Assembly: GCA_036491755.1 (NCBI GenBank) | Contig: DASXBJ010000125.1 | Span: forward strand, 1 to 37,944 | DNA from: DASXBJ01 sp036491755 | Lineage (GTDB): Bacteria; Chloroflexota; Dormibacteria; Dormibacterales; Dormibacteraceae | Reading direction: 5' to 3' | DNA length: 37,944 nt | Shown here: positions 24,823 through 34,903 of the stretch, piece after piece | Position numbering within the stretch: the first letter of the stretch is position 1 | Layout: every line of letters begins with the position of its first letter | Position numbers and translations under genes: made by a program | Notes under the pieces: generated by a model | Database searches by the model: none | The model's input: the letters and a program-made list of their open reading frames with translations, nothing else | What the model was told of the DNA's origin: nothing

Positions 24823-26883
24823 GTGGCCCGGGCACCGGTGAAGAAGCGCGCTCCCGCTCCGCCTCGGGCCGCCCCGGAGATGGCCGACGGGCGTGCTCGC
24901 GTCGTGATCGAGGCGGTGACGCCCGAGATCGATGGCGGGCGGTTCCCGGCCAAGCGAGTGGTCGGCGAGAGCGTGTCGGTGGAGGCCGACGTGTTCGCCG
25001 ACGGCCACGACGCCCTGGGGGCGATCGTGCGGTACCGCCACGAATCGTCAGCCGGCTGGATCGACGTGCCGATGAGGGCGCTGCCCAACGACCGCTGGCG
25101 CGGCGAGTTCACGGTCACCGCGCTCGGGCGGTACGTCTTCACGGTTGAAGGGTGGGTCGACCACTTCGAGACCTGGCGCCGCCAGTTCGCCAAGCGCGTC
25201 GAGGCCGGGCAGGACGTGTCGGTCGAGCTCGAGGTGGCGGCCAGGATGGTTGAGGAAGCCGCCGCTCGCGCCTCCGAGAACCCCTCTGATGCGGCGATCC
25301 TGAGGGCGCACGCCGGATCGCTCCGCCAAGGAAAATCGGCGGCGGCTCTGGCGCTGGATGGCGGGCTCGCGACGCTGATGGACGCGTACGCCGACAGAAG
25401 CCTGGCCGTCCGCTACGGGCGGGAGCTGCCGATCCAGGTCGAGCCCGAGAGGGCGCTGTTCAGCGCCTGGTACGAGCTCTTTCCGCGCTCGGCGGGAGCG
25501 CCGGCCGCCGCACGCGGGCAGGGCGCGGTGCAAAAAAGCGGCACCTTCGCCGACGTGGAGCTCCGCCTCCCCGAGATCGCCCGGATGGGTTTCGACGTGC
25601 TCTACCTGCCGCCCATCCACCCCATCGGACGCACGCATCGCAAGGGCGCCAACAACAGGAAGGCCGCACCCGGCGAGCCCGGCAGCCCCTGGGCGATCGG
25701 CTCGGAGGACGGCGGCCACAAGTCGATCAATCCTGAACTGGGCACCCTCGACGACTTCCGGAGGCTGTTGCGCGTGGCGGGCGAGCACGGCCTCCAGGTC
25801 GCCATGGACATCGCCTTCCAGTGCTCGCCAGACCACCCCTACACGCGCGAGCACCCGGAGTGGTTCAAGCACAGGCCGGACGGCACGATCCGCTACGCGG
25901 AGAACCCGCCCAAGAAGTACGAGGACATCGTGCCTTTCGATTTCGAGTCGGAGGCCTGGCGCGATCTGTGGCAGGAGCTGCTCTCGATCTTCGATTTCTG
26001 GATCGAGCAGGGCGTCAGGATCTTTCGCGTTGACAACCCGCACACCAAGCCGTTCGCGTTCTGGGAGTGGGCCATCGGCGAGCTCAAGCGCGGGCACCCC
26101 GACGTGATCCTGCTCGCCGAGGCGTTCACGCGACCCAAGGTCATGTACCGACTCGCCAAGGCCGGCTTCAGCCAGTCGTACACGTACTTCGCGTGGCGCA
26201 ACACGGCGCCCGAGCTGTACCAGTACTTCACGGAGCTCGCACAGCCGCCGATCCGCGAGTTCTTCCGGCCCAACCTGTGGACCAACACCCCCGACATACT
26301 CACCGAGTACCTCCAGCACGGGGGACGCGCGGCGTTCATGGCGCGGCTGGTGCTGGCGGCGACGCTGGGCGCGAGCTACGGGGTCTACGGTCCCGCGTTC
26401 GAGCTGGTCGAGGACCGAGCTCGCGAGCAGGGCTCGGAGGAGTACCTCGATTCGGAGAAGTACCAGCTGCGAGCCTGGAACCTGGACAGCCCCGACAGCC
26501 TTCGCGAGCTCATGACCTTGGTCAACGAGATCCGGGTCGAGAATCCCGCGCTCCAGACGGATCGCGGCCTTCGCTTTCACCCGACCGAGAACGACCAGCT
26601 GCTGGCCTACAGCAAGAGCTCGCCAGATCGCGCCGACGTGCTGCTGATGGTGGTCAACGTCGACCCTCACCACACCCAGCGAGGCATGGTGACGCTGCCC
26701 CTGGGTGAGCTGGGCATCGCAGAGGAGGGGCTGTACCAGGCCCACGAGCTCCTGAGCGGCGCCCGCTACCTGTGGAACGGCCCGCGCAACTACGTCGAGA
26801 TCAACCCCTTCGCCATGCCCGCGCAGATCTTCCGGTTCCGCCGGCGAGTGCGGCGCGAGCACGACTTCGAGTACTTCCTTTGA
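24823..26883 (+). CDS. glgE: Alpha-1,4-glucan:maltose-1-phosphate maltosyltransferase GlgE
   Basis: A 686-residue GH13_3-type enzyme that transfers maltosyl from maltose-1-phosphate to the end of an alpha-glucan. An N-terminal beta domain carries RRQFAKRVEAGQDV, a helical insert follows, then the barrel with YLPPIHPIGRTHRKG. The catalytic set is nucleophile D404 (RVDNPHTKP), acid E433 (LAEAFTRPK) and D491 (NTPDIL), spaced 29 and 58 residues as in Streptomyces GlgE. The start is taken as the GTG at 24823; an ATG at 24880 is possible because the first 20 residues are only basic and alanine/proline rich. The product feeds GlgB, and its substrate is made by the fused TreS-maltokinase encoded next. 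Confidence 0.96.
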   Translation: MARAPVKKRAPAPPRAAPEMADGRARVVIEAVTPEIDGGRFPAKRVVGESVSVEADVFADGHDALGAIVRYRHESSAGWIDVPMRALPNDRWRGEFTVTALGRYVFTVEGWVDHFETWRRQFAKRVEAGQDVSVELEVAARMVEEAAARASENPSDAAILRAHAGSLRQGKSAAALALDGGLATLMDAYADRSLAVRYGRELPIQVEPERALFSAWYELFPRSAGAPAAARGQGAVQKSGTFADVELRLPEIARMGFDVLYLPPIHPIGRTHRKGANNRKAAPGEPGSPWAIGSEDGGHKSINPELGTLDDFRRLLRVAGEHGLQVAMDIAFQCSPDHPYTREHPEWFKHRPDGTIRYAENPPKKYEDIVPFDFESEAWRDLWQELLSIFDFWIEQGVRIFRVDNPHTKPFAFWEWAIGELKRGHPDVILLAEAFTRPKVMYRLAKAGFSQSYTYFAWRNTAPELYQYFTELAQPPIREFFRPNLWTNTPDILTEYLQHGGRAAFMARLVLAATLGASYGVYGPAFELVEDRAREQGSEEYLDSEKYQLRAWNLDSPDSLRELMTLVNEIRVENPALQTDRGLRFHPTENDQLLAYSKSSPDRADVLLMVVNVDPHHTQRGMVTLPLGELGIAEEGLYQAHELLSGARYLWNGPRNYVEINPFAMPAQIFRFRRRVRREHDFEYFL

Positions 26884-26924
26884 TCCAGCCGGTCGTCAAG
26901 CGCCACAAGATCGAGACCCTCCGC

Positions 26925-29900
26925 ATGGAGGAGGACGCGCTCTGGTACAAGGACGCGCTGATCTACGAGCTCCACGTTCGCGCGTTCAGCGACAGCGACG
27001 CCGACGGGAGCGGCGACTTCAAAGGCATGCTCGAGAAGCTTCCCTACCTGCAGGACCTCGGCGTCAACGCGGTCTGGCTGCTGCCGTTCTACCCGTCGCC
27101 CGGGCGGGATGACGGCTACGACATCGCCAACTACACCGACGTCAACCCACAATTCGGCACGCTGGCCGACGCCAGCGCCTTCATCAAGGAGGCGCACCGG
27201 CGCGGCATTCGCGTCATCAGCGAGCTGGTCTGCAACCACACGTCCGACCAGCACCCATGGTTCCAGCGCGCGCGCCACGCCAAGCCGGGCAGCGCCGCGC
27301 GCGACTTCTACGTGTGGAGCGACACCAACCAGCGCTACCAGGACGCACGCATCATCTTCAAGGACTTCGAGACCTCGAACTGGACCTGGGACCACGTGGC
27401 CAACGCCTACTACTGGCATCGTTTCTACTCGCACCAACCCGACCTGAACTTCGAGAACCCAAAGGTCAAAGAGGCGATCCTCAAGGCGCTCGACTTCTGG
27501 CTCGAGCTCGGTGTCGACGGGGTGCGCCTCGACGCCATCCCATACCTCTTCGAGCGGGAGGGCACGAACTGCGAGAACCTGCCGGAGACGCATCAGTTCC
27601 TGCGCGAGATGCGCCAGCACGTCGACACCAACTACCCGAACCGGATGCTCCTGGCGGAGGCCAACCAGTGGCCCGAGGACTCGGTCGCGTACTTCGGCCA
27701 GGGCCTGGGTGACGAATGCAACATGTCCTTTCACTTCCCTCTCATGCCGCGCCTGTTCATGTCGATCCGGATGGAGGACCGGTTCCCCATCGTCGACATA
27801 TTGGCCCAGACTCCCGCGATCCCGGAGTCGGCGCAGTGGGCGCTCTTCTTGCGCAACCACGACGAGCTGACGCTCGAGATGGTCACCGACGAGGAGCGCG
27901 ACTACATGTACCGCGCGTACACGCAGGACCGGCTGGCCCGCATCAACCTGGGCATCCGCCGCCGGCTCGCCCCACTCCTCGGCAACGACCGCCGCCGCAT
28001 CGAGCTGATGAACGGCCTCCTGTTCTCCCTGCCGGGCACACCCGTCCTTTATTACGGCGACGAGATAGGCATGGGCGACAACATCTTTCTCGGCGACCGC
28101 AATGGCGTGCGCACTCCGATGCAGTGGAGCGCCGACCGCAACGCGGGATTCTCCAGGGCGAATCGCCAGCGGCTCTACCTGCCGGTGATCACCGACCCCG
28201 AGTACCACTACGAGACGGTCAACGTCGAAGCCCAGCAGGGCAACCCACATTCCACGCTCTCTTGGATGAAGCGGCTCATCGCACTGCGCAAGCGCCACCG
28301 CTCGTTCGGCCGCGGCACTCTCGAGCTGCTGCGGCCCGAGAACCGCAAGGTGCTCGCCTACGTCCGCGCCTACCAGTCAGAGCAGATCCTGTGCGTCGCG
28401 AACCTCTCCCGCTTCCTGCAGGCGGTCGAGCTCGACCTGAGCCGGTGGAAGGGCATGGTGCCGGTGGAGCTGTTCAGCAGCAATGAGATGCCCGTGATCG
28501 GCGACGGCCCCTACTTCCTGACCCTCGGGCCGCACGCCTTCTACTGGTTCTCGATGCAGCCGCGCGCGACGCCGCAGGTGCAGAGCGACGGATCGCGGCC
28601 TGCGACCGTCGTGCCCGAGATCCCCGTTCTCGGCGGCTGGTCATCGGCCCTGCTCGGAGACTCCAAAGAGCGGCTCGAGGTGGTGCTCATCGACTACATC
28701 AGGCACCGGCGCTGGTTCGCCGGCAAGGCGCGCCGGGTCAAGTCGGCGACGATCACCGACGTGGTCCCCATACCTGGAGCGGAGGGCGTCGCCTACCTCA
28801 CGGCCGTCCAGATCGGCTACGCGGAGGGCGACCCCGACACGTACATGCTGCCTCTCGCGTACGCCAACGCCGCCGAGTCCCCGCACATCATGGAACGCTG
28901 GCCGCAGTCGGCGGTGGCCTGGATCGCCGGCAAAGACGATGGGGCGCGCGGCTTGCTGTACGACGCGCTCGGGCCGCCGAACTTCGCCGAAGCCCTGCTG
29001 GGCGCCATCGCCCGGCGCCGCCGCTCGACCGGCAACACCGGGGTGCTGGTCGGCTCGACCACCAAGGCGTTCAACCGCCTTCGGGGACCGGAGACCGTGC
29101 GGCTCGAGGCGCAGATCTCCGTGATGGAGCAGAGCAACAACTCGATGATCTTCGGCGAGCGCTTGATGCTGAAGGTCTTCCGGAGGCTCGAGGAGGGCGT
29201 CAACCCCGAGCTCGAGGTGGGCCGGTTCCTCACCGAGAAGACGACCTTCTCCCAGATCGCGCCCCTGGCCGGAAGCCTGGAGTACCGGCGCGCGGCCGGC
29301 GAGCCCGCGACCGTGGCGATCATCCAGGGCTACGTGCCCAACCAGGGCGATGCGTGGCAGTACACCCTGAACACGCTGGCCCATTACTTCAACTCGGCCG
29401 ACCTGGTCGGCGCCGAGCCCGCGGCCATGCCGCGCAGCCTGGTCGATGCGGCCGCGGCCGAGTCGCCGCCGATCGCAATCAAGACGATCGGCGGATACCT
29501 GGACTCCGCGCGGCTGTTGGGCCGGCGCACAGCCGAGATGCACGCGGCGCTGGCCTCGGATCCGATCGACCCCGCGTTCGCCCCGGAGAGGATCTCGCAG
29601 CAGGACCAGCGCTCGATCTACCAATCGATCAGCGGCCTGTCGATGCGGACCACCGACCTGCTGCGGACGCGCATGGGCGGCCTGCCGCCCGCGGCGCGCG
29701 AGGAGGCGAAGCTGGTGCTCGACCTCGAGCCTCGGATCGCCAGCATCCTGCGTACCTTCCTCGGCCGCCGCCTGACCACCACCAGGATCCGGGTTCACGG
29801 CGACTATCACCTCGGCCAGGTCCTCTACACGGGGCACGACTTCGTGATCGTCGACTTCGAGGGCGAGCCGACACGCACGCTTTACGAGCGCCGCCTCAAG

Positions 29901-30239
29901 CGCCTTGCCATGCGAGACGTGGCCGGCATGCTGCGGTCGTTTTCCTACGCGGCGAGCGCAGCTTTACGATCTGAGCAGATTGAACCTGAACGCCTGGCCG
30001 GGCTGCAGGAATGGGCGCGCTTCTGGGTCGACTGCGTGTCCGCGGCTTTCTTGAAGAGCTATCTCGCCACTGCCGGCCACGCGTCGTTCGTGCCTCAGGC
30101 GAAAGAGGACCTCGAGCTGCAGCTGAGCACGATGCTGCTCGAGAAGGCGCTGTACGAGGTTCGCTATGAGCTCAACCTTCGACCGGACTGGGTGGGCATC
30201 CCGCTTCGCGGCATACTCGACCTCGTGACGCCCACGTGA
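26925..30239 (+). CDS. treS: Trehalose synthase fused to maltokinase (TreS-Mak/Pep2)
   Basis: A 1104-residue bifunctional protein. Residues 1 to about 550 are a GH13 trehalose synthase (DALWYKDALIYELHVRAF, PFYPSPGRDDGYD; nucleophile D203 in RLDAIPYLF, E245 in LLAEANQ, D313 in NHDELTLE) that interconverts trehalose and maltose. From about 580 on is a maltokinase with RHRRWFAGKAR, the catalytic HGDYHLGQ (D960) and metal-binding DFEGEP (D977), which makes maltose-1-phosphate for GlgE. The ATG at 26925 fits the family N-terminus; a TTG at 26880 overlapping the glgE stop as TTGA is an alternative and would give coupled translation. Its TGA overlaps the GTG of glgB. Confidence 0.95.
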   Translation: MEEDALWYKDALIYELHVRAFSDSDADGSGDFKGMLEKLPYLQDLGVNAVWLLPFYPSPGRDDGYDIANYTDVNPQFGTLADASAFIKEAHRRGIRVISELVCNHTSDQHPWFQRARHAKPGSAARDFYVWSDTNQRYQDARIIFKDFETSNWTWDHVANAYYWHRFYSHQPDLNFENPKVKEAILKALDFWLELGVDGVRLDAIPYLFEREGTNCENLPETHQFLREMRQHVDTNYPNRMLLAEANQWPEDSVAYFGQGLGDECNMSFHFPLMPRLFMSIRMEDRFPIVDILAQTPAIPESAQWALFLRNHDELTLEMVTDEERDYMYRAYTQDRLARINLGIRRRLAPLLGNDRRRIELMNGLLFSLPGTPVLYYGDEIGMGDNIFLGDRNGVRTPMQWSADRNAGFSRANRQRLYLPVITDPEYHYETVNVEAQQGNPHSTLSWMKRLIALRKRHRSFGRGTLELLRPENRKVLAYVRAYQSEQILCVANLSRFLQAVELDLSRWKGMVPVELFSSNEMPVIGDGPYFLTLGPHAFYWFSMQPRATPQVQSDGSRPATVVPEIPVLGGWSSALLGDSKERLEVVLIDYIRHRRWFAGKARRVKSATITDVVPIPGAEGVAYLTAVQIGYAEGDPDTYMLPLAYANAAESPHIMERWPQSAVAWIAGKDDGARGLLYDALGPPNFAEALLGAIARRRRSTGNTGVLVGSTTKAFNRLRGPETVRLEAQISVMEQSNNSMIFGERLMLKVFRRLEEGVNPELEVGRFLTEKTTFSQIAPLAGSLEYRRAAGEPATVAIIQGYVPNQGDAWQYTLNTLAHYFNSADLVGAEPAAMPRSLVDAAAAESPPIAIKTIGGYLDSARLLGRRTAEMHAALASDPIDPAFAPERISQQDQRSIYQSISGLSMRTTDLLRTRMGGLPPAAREEAKLVLDLEPRIASILRTFLGRRLTTTRIRVHGDYHLGQVLYTGHDFVIVDFEGEPTRTLYERRLKRLAMRDVAGMLRSFSYAASAALRSEQIEPERLAGLQEWARFWVDCVSAAFLKSYLATAGHASFVPQAKEDLELQLSTMLLEKALYEVRYELNLRPDWVGIPLRGILDLVTPT

Positions 30240-32164
30240 TCGCGCCGCGCTCTCTGATCAGCCCGTTCGACCTCCACCTTTTCAACGAGGGCACCCACAG
30301 CCACCTCTTCGACAAGCTTGGCGCTCACGTCCTCAGCGAGCCCGCCGGCACCTACTTCGCGGTGTGGGCGCCGAACGCCGACTCGGTGAACGTGATCGGG
30401 GACTTCAACGGCTGGGACAAGTCCGCCAACGGCCTGTACCCGCGCGAGCAGTCAGGCATCTGGGAGGGGTTCATTCCCGGCGTCAAGCACGGAGCGCATT
30501 ACAAGTACTTCATCCACTCCAAGGTGTCCCATGCCGGGGCGGACAAGGCCGACCCCTTCGCCGCCTTCGCGGAGGCGCCCCCGCGCCAGGCCTCGATCGT
30601 TTGGGACCTGGCTTACCAATGGGGCGATGAGGGCTGGATGGGGAACCGCCGCGCCTCCAACGGCCGCCAGGCGCCGTGGTCCGTCTACGAGATGCACATC
30701 GGGTCGTGGATGCGCGTGCCGGAGGAGGGGAATCGCTCGCTGACCTACCGGGAGCTCGCGCCGCGACTGGCCGACTACGTGAGCCGCATGGGCTTCACCC
30801 ACGTGGAGTTCATGCCGGTCATGGAGCACCCCTTCTACGGCTCGTGGGGCTACCAGGTGACCGGCTACTTCGCTCCCACCTCGCGGTACGGCACGCCCCA
30901 GGATTTCATGTTCCTGGTCGACTACCTGCACCAGAACGGCATCGGCGTGATCCTCGACTGGGTGCCGTCACACTTCCCGGCCGACGAGTTCGGCCTCCAG
31001 AACTTCGACGGGACGCACCTCTTCGAGCACGCCGACCCCAGGATGGGCATCCATCCGGACTGGGGCAGCTCGATCTTCAACTACGGACGCAACGAGGTGC
31101 GCGGATTCCTGCTGAGCAGCGCGCTGTGCTGGCTGGACCGCTACCACGCGGATGGCCTGCGCGTCGATGCGGTCGCGTCGATGCTCTATCTCGATTATTC
31201 GCGCAAGGCGGGTGAGTGGATCCCCAACAAGTTCGGCGGCAACGAGAACCTCGAGGCCGTCGACTTCCTGCGCCGCTTCAACATCGAGGTGTACAAGGAG
31301 CAGCCGGACGCCCAGACGGTGGCCGAGGAGTCGACGTCCTGGCCGCAGGTGTCCCGCCCGACCTACGTCGGCGGCCTCGGGTTCGGCATGAAATGGGACA
31401 TGGGCTGGATGCACGACATGCTCGGCTACATGGGCCAGGAACCGATCCACCGCAAGTTCCACCACGGGGAGCTCACCTTCCGGATGATCTATGCCTTCAG
31501 CGAGAACTTCATGCTGCCGCTGTCCCATGACGAGGTGGTTCACGGCAAGGGATCGTTGATCGCCAAGATGCCGGGGGACGACTGGCAGAAGTTCGCCAAC
31601 CTCCGTCTCCTGTACGGCTACATGTACGCCCAGCCCGGCAAGAAGCTGCTGTTCATGGGCGGCGAGTTCGGACAGTGGCGCGAATGGGACCATGAACAGA
31701 GCCTCGACTGGCACCTTCTCGACCAGCCCATGCACGGCGCACTGCGCCTGTGGGTCGGCGATCTGAACCGCGTCCTTCGTGAGGAGAAGGCCCTGCACGA
31801 GCTGGACTTCGAGCCCGCCGGCTTCTCGTGGATCGACTGCACCGACGCCGACCAGAGCGTGGTCGCCCTGGTACGGCGCGGCCGGCTCGCCTCAGACGTC
31901 CTGGTCGCCATCTTCAACTTCACGCCCGTGCCGCGGCACAACTACCAGATCGGCGTCCCGCAGGCAGGCAGGTGGCGTGAGCTTCTGAACAGCGACGCGC
32001 CGCTTTACGGCGGCAGCGGCCAGGGCAACCTGGGCGGAGTCGAGGCGGCGCCCGTCGCGATGCACGGGCACCGGCACAGCCTGACGCTGACCCTCCCTCC
32101 ACTCGCGGCTCTGCTCCTGAAGCCGGACCCTTCGCCCGATCGGCAGCCTGACGAGTTGGGGTAG
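30236..32164 (+). CDS. glgB: 1,4-alpha-glucan branching enzyme GlgB
   Basis: A 642-residue GH13_9 enzyme. It has an N-terminal CBM48 domain (YFAVWAPNADSVNVIGDFNGWD) and a catalytic barrel with nucleophile D311 (LRVDAVASML), acid/base E364 (AEESTSWP) and D432 (SHDEVVHGKGS), then an all-beta C-terminal domain. It forms alpha-1,6 branches in the glucan built by GlgE. It lacks the extra N-terminal domain present in the long (about 730-residue) GlgB forms. The GTG start at 30236 overlaps the TGA of treS (GTGA), so glgE, treS and glgB form one operon. The last residues are proline rich. Confidence 0.97.
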   Translation: MIAPRSLISPFDLHLFNEGTHSHLFDKLGAHVLSEPAGTYFAVWAPNADSVNVIGDFNGWDKSANGLYPREQSGIWEGFIPGVKHGAHYKYFIHSKVSHAGADKADPFAAFAEAPPRQASIVWDLAYQWGDEGWMGNRRASNGRQAPWSVYEMHIGSWMRVPEEGNRSLTYRELAPRLADYVSRMGFTHVEFMPVMEHPFYGSWGYQVTGYFAPTSRYGTPQDFMFLVDYLHQNGIGVILDWVPSHFPADEFGLQNFDGTHLFEHADPRMGIHPDWGSSIFNYGRNEVRGFLLSSALCWLDRYHADGLRVDAVASMLYLDYSRKAGEWIPNKFGGNENLEAVDFLRRFNIEVYKEQPDAQTVAEESTSWPQVSRPTYVGGLGFGMKWDMGWMHDMLGYMGQEPIHRKFHHGELTFRMIYAFSENFMLPLSHDEVVHGKGSLIAKMPGDDWQKFANLRLLYGYMYAQPGKKLLFMGGEFGQWREWDHEQSLDWHLLDQPMHGALRLWVGDLNRVLREEKALHELDFEPAGFSWIDCTDADQSVVALVRRGRLASDVLVAIFNFTPVPRHNYQIGVPQAGRWRELLNSDAPLYGGSGQGNLGGVEAAPVAMHGHRHSLTLTLPPLAALLLKPDPSPDRQPDELG

Positions 32165-32188
32165 AGGCGGACGCGAAGCTCCGTGGTT

Positions 32189-32205
32189 GGCGCCGGCTCG
32201 GCGCC
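32189..32205. terminator. GC-rich hairpin between convergent glgB and GH15 genes
   Basis: A perfect 7-bp stem (GGCGCCG/CGGCGCC) with a 3-base loop in the 78-base gap between two convergent stops. No T-tract follows on either strand, so it may be a weak bidirectional terminator or an mRNA-end protector. Confidence 0.35.
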
Positions 32206-32242
32206 GGGATCGGCTTGGCCTACAGCCGGGCAGTACGACTCG

Positions 32243-34279
32243 TCAGGGCTGGGGCGAAGGCGTGAACCCGCCGAAGGCGTTGCCGACGCCCGTCTCGGCG
32301 TGGATGACGTGCATCACCGCGTTGATCAGCGCCAGGTGCGAGAAGGCCTGCGGAAAGTTGCCCAGATGGCGGCCGCTTCGCGGGTCGATCTCCTCGGCAT
32401 AGAGCTGCAACGGGCTCGCGTACGACAGGAGCTTCTCGCACAGCTCGCGCGCGCGGTCGAGCTCGCCGATCTCGCACAGCGCGGAGACCAGCCAGAAGGA
32501 GCAGATCGTGAAGGTGCCCTCCTCGCCGCGCATTCCGTCGTCGGTTTCGGCGGTGCGGTAGCGAAGCACCATTCCGTCGACGGTCAGCTCGTCGGCGATG
32601 GCCAGCACGGTGGCACGCACGCGGGGATCGTCAGGCGGTAGGAAGCGGACCAGCGGGATCAAAAGCACCGAGGCGTCCAGAGCGTTGGAACCGTAGTGCT
32701 GGACGAACACGCCCCGTTCGTCCAACCCATGCCGGCATACGTCGGATTTGATCTCATCGGCGATGAGCTGCCAGCTCGCCGCCAGCGCGAGGTCGCCGTG
32801 CATCTCCGCCAGCCTCGCGCCGCGATCCAACGCAACCCAGCACATCAATTTCGAGGATGTGAAGTGCTGCGGTTCACCGCGCACCTCCCATATGCCTCGG
32901 TCCGGTTTCTTCCAGCTCTCGATCGCCCGCTCGACTGCGCGCTTGAGGATCGGCCATACGACCTCGGGTAGGTAGTCGCGCGACTTGGTGTGGAGGTAAA
33001 CGGAGTCGAGGACCGCGCCCCACACGTCGTGCTGAACCTGCTGGTAGGCCGCGTTGCCGACGCGAACCGGCCGCGATCCGTCATATCCACCCAGGTGGTC
33101 GAGCGTGGACTCGTTCAGCTCGGGCTCGCCGCCGATCCCGTACATGATCTGCAGGTCTTTGGCGCCCGCCGCGACGTCGGCGATGAAGTAGAAGAAGTCG
33201 TTGGCTTCTCGCGCGAATCCCAGCGTGTAGAGGCCCCACAGCATGAAGGTCCCGTCGCGGATCCAGGTGTAGCGGTAGTCCCAGTTGCGCTCGCCACCGA
33301 TCGTCTCGGGCAACGATGTGGTGGGCGCTGCCAGCAACGCCCCGGTCGGGCTGTACGTCAGACCCTTGAGCGTCAGGGCGCTGCGCTGCAGATAGCTCTG
33401 CCATGGGTGCTCCGGGAATTCGCCGCGGTTGATCCACTCGCGCCAGAAATCGGCGGTTCGCTCCACTCGCTGGAAAGCCTCGTCGGCCGTGGCCGGAGCC
33501 GGATGCTCGGCCCAGAACTCCTTGGTGGTCGAATGGCGCGACCGGGCCCAGGTGATCGCCGCATAAGCGCGCTCGCCCTGGCGGAGTGTCTGCGTCGCAT
33601 GCGCCCCGGGGCCTTCGAAGCCGACCCTGAGGTCGGTGACCAGCCGGATCGGAATTTCGTCCTCCCCACCGCTGGCGATCGCCTCCTCATACCCCTTGCC
33701 CGCGTACTCCCATCGCGCAGCGGTGCGCCCGTAATCGAATACCGGCTGGCAATCGAGACCGAGCTCGACGGCGCCGACCACGCAGCGGGCGGTGCGGAGC
33801 AGGATGTGCTCTGCCTCATAGTCGGTTGGTGGGCGGCGGTGGGTGCCCGATCGCCGCTGGCTGTGGTACCACGGACCGATGCACAGGGCGTCGCGCACGA
33901 CAAGCCAGCCGGTCCGAGTCCGCCAGGTGGTCTCCAGGACGAGGGTGCCCGGCAGGTAGCGCCGTCCGGCCGGGACCTGGACTCCGGTGGGACCGAATCG
34001 GAAGCTGCCGGCGGCTCGATCGAGGATGGCGGCGAAGACGCTCGGGCTGTCCGGGCGCGGCAGGCACATCCATTCGACGCGGCCGCTTGGGGCGACCAGA
34101 CAGTTGACTTCGCAATCCGACAGGAAGGCGTAGTCGGCGATGGGCGGAAACGGGCTCGCGACCCGCGATGGAGCGGCTTGAGGCCCCGGCTCCGGCACGA
34201 CCGGAGCCGAGCCGCCGTTCGCGCCGATCGCGGGTTTGGAAGCCTGCCCAAGGTCCGACTCACGCACTCTTCTGGCCAT
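32243..34279 (-). CDS. Glycoside hydrolase family 15 protein, probable trehalase
   Basis: A 678-residue protein: a long Pro/Ala-rich N-terminal tail (to about 45), a beta-sandwich starting ADYAFLSDCEVNCLVAPSG, and an (alpha/alpha)6 barrel with NWDYRYTWIRDGTF. Acidic residues in the family's catalytic positions are E469 (VRGEPQHFTSSK) and E586/E587 (RGEEGTFTICSFW). GH15 includes glucoamylases and the actinobacterial trehalases; the N-terminal ADYAFLSDCE and the length are closer to the mycobacterial trehalase type. Next to the GlgE operon, cleavage of trehalose to glucose is the most likely role, but isomaltose or glucan cleavage cannot be excluded. It converges with glgB. Confidence 0.88.
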   Translation of the reverse strand: MARRVRESDLGQASKPAIGANGGSAPVVPEPGPQAAPSRVASPFPPIADYAFLSDCEVNCLVAPSGRVEWMCLPRPDSPSVFAAILDRAAGSFRFGPTGVQVPAGRRYLPGTLVLETTWRTRTGWLVVRDALCIGPWYHSQRRSGTHRRPPTDYEAEHILLRTARCVVGAVELGLDCQPVFDYGRTAARWEYAGKGYEEAIASGGEDEIPIRLVTDLRVGFEGPGAHATQTLRQGERAYAAITWARSRHSTTKEFWAEHPAPATADEAFQRVERTADFWREWINRGEFPEHPWQSYLQRSALTLKGLTYSPTGALLAAPTTSLPETIGGERNWDYRYTWIRDGTFMLWGLYTLGFAREANDFFYFIADVAAGAKDLQIMYGIGGEPELNESTLDHLGGYDGSRPVRVGNAAYQQVQHDVWGAVLDSVYLHTKSRDYLPEVVWPILKRAVERAIESWKKPDRGIWEVRGEPQHFTSSKLMCWVALDRGARLAEMHGDLALAASWQLIADEIKSDVCRHGLDERGVFVQHYGSNALDASVLLIPLVRFLPPDDPRVRATVLAIADELTVDGMVLRYRTAETDDGMRGEEGTFTICSFWLVSALCEIGELDRARELCEKLLSYASPLQLYAEEIDPRSGRHLGNFPQAFSHLALINAVMHVIHAETGVGNAFGGFTPSPQP

Positions 34280-34309
34280 CTCTCGCCCGCGTGAGAATAT
34301 GCCTTGGGC

Positions 34310-34903
34310 TCAGCCCGTGGAGCTTTTTGGTGGCGCGGCGGCCTTCAGCGAGGCGCGGACCCGCTCGAAGACCTCTTCAGGCGTGCCGACTCCGTCCACC
34401 ACCACGACCCGCGAGCCTTGCTTTCGATAATGGTCGAGCACCCGCTCTGTGAGCTTGTGATACTCACGCATTCGCTCTGTGACGGCCTCCCGCGTGTCGT
34501 CGGGCCGGCCCTCGACGGCCGCCCTGTGCAGGAGGCGGTCGATCAGCGTGTGTTCGGGGACATGGAGCGCAAGCACGAAATCGAGCCCGTGGCCTTCCTC
34601 GGCGAGCATCTGGTCGAGCGCCTTGGCCTGGGCGACCGTGCGAGGAAAGCCGTCCAGGAGCACGCCGGCACCGGTTTCCGCCTCGGGGAGTCGCCGCCGC
34701 ACGATGTCGACGATCAGATCGTCGGGGACCAGGTCGCCCGCGGCCATGATTCGCTTCACCTGGTCGCCGATCGGGGTGCCGCTTGCGATCTCGGCCCTGA
34801 GGATCTCACCCGTCGAAAGGTGCTTCAGCGACAGCTCCTTCTCCAGCCGCGCGGCCTGCGTTCCCTTGCCGCTGCCGGGGGGCCCGAAGATGATGCCGAT
34901 CAT
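34310..34903 (-). CDS. adk: Adenylate kinase, short form without zinc LID
   Basis: A 197-residue kinase that interconverts ATP, AMP and ADP. It has the P-loop GPPGSGKGT at 7-15, LSTGEILRAEI for AMP binding, and LLDGFPRT. The LID region is replaced by the short stretch EGRPDDT, with no zinc cysteines. The ATG at 34903 fits the family start; an upstream in-frame extension would overlap the ParB-like gene further and has no conserved residues. Its ATG overlaps the TGA of that gene (ATGA), so the two are coupled. It is not in the usual ribosomal-protein operon with secY, so it may be a second adenylate kinase. Confidence 0.92.
   Translation of the reverse strand: MIGIIFGPPGSGKGTQAARLEKELSLKHLSTGEILRAEIASGTPIGDQVKRIMAAGDLVPDDLIVDIVRRRLPEAETGAGVLLDGFPRTVAQAKALDQMLAEEGHGLDFVLALHVPEHTLIDRLLHRAAVEGRPDDTREAVTERMREYHKLTERVLDHYRKQGSRVVVVDGVGTPEEVFERVRASLKAAAPPKSSTG

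Noticed and set aside
26790..28298. Long minus-strand open frame over treS
   Set aside because: Antisense shadow; the plus strand has all catalytic motifs of trehalose synthase.
32990..34294. Long plus-strand open frame over the GH15 gene
   Set aside because: Antisense shadow without motifs; the minus strand encodes a full GH15 protein.
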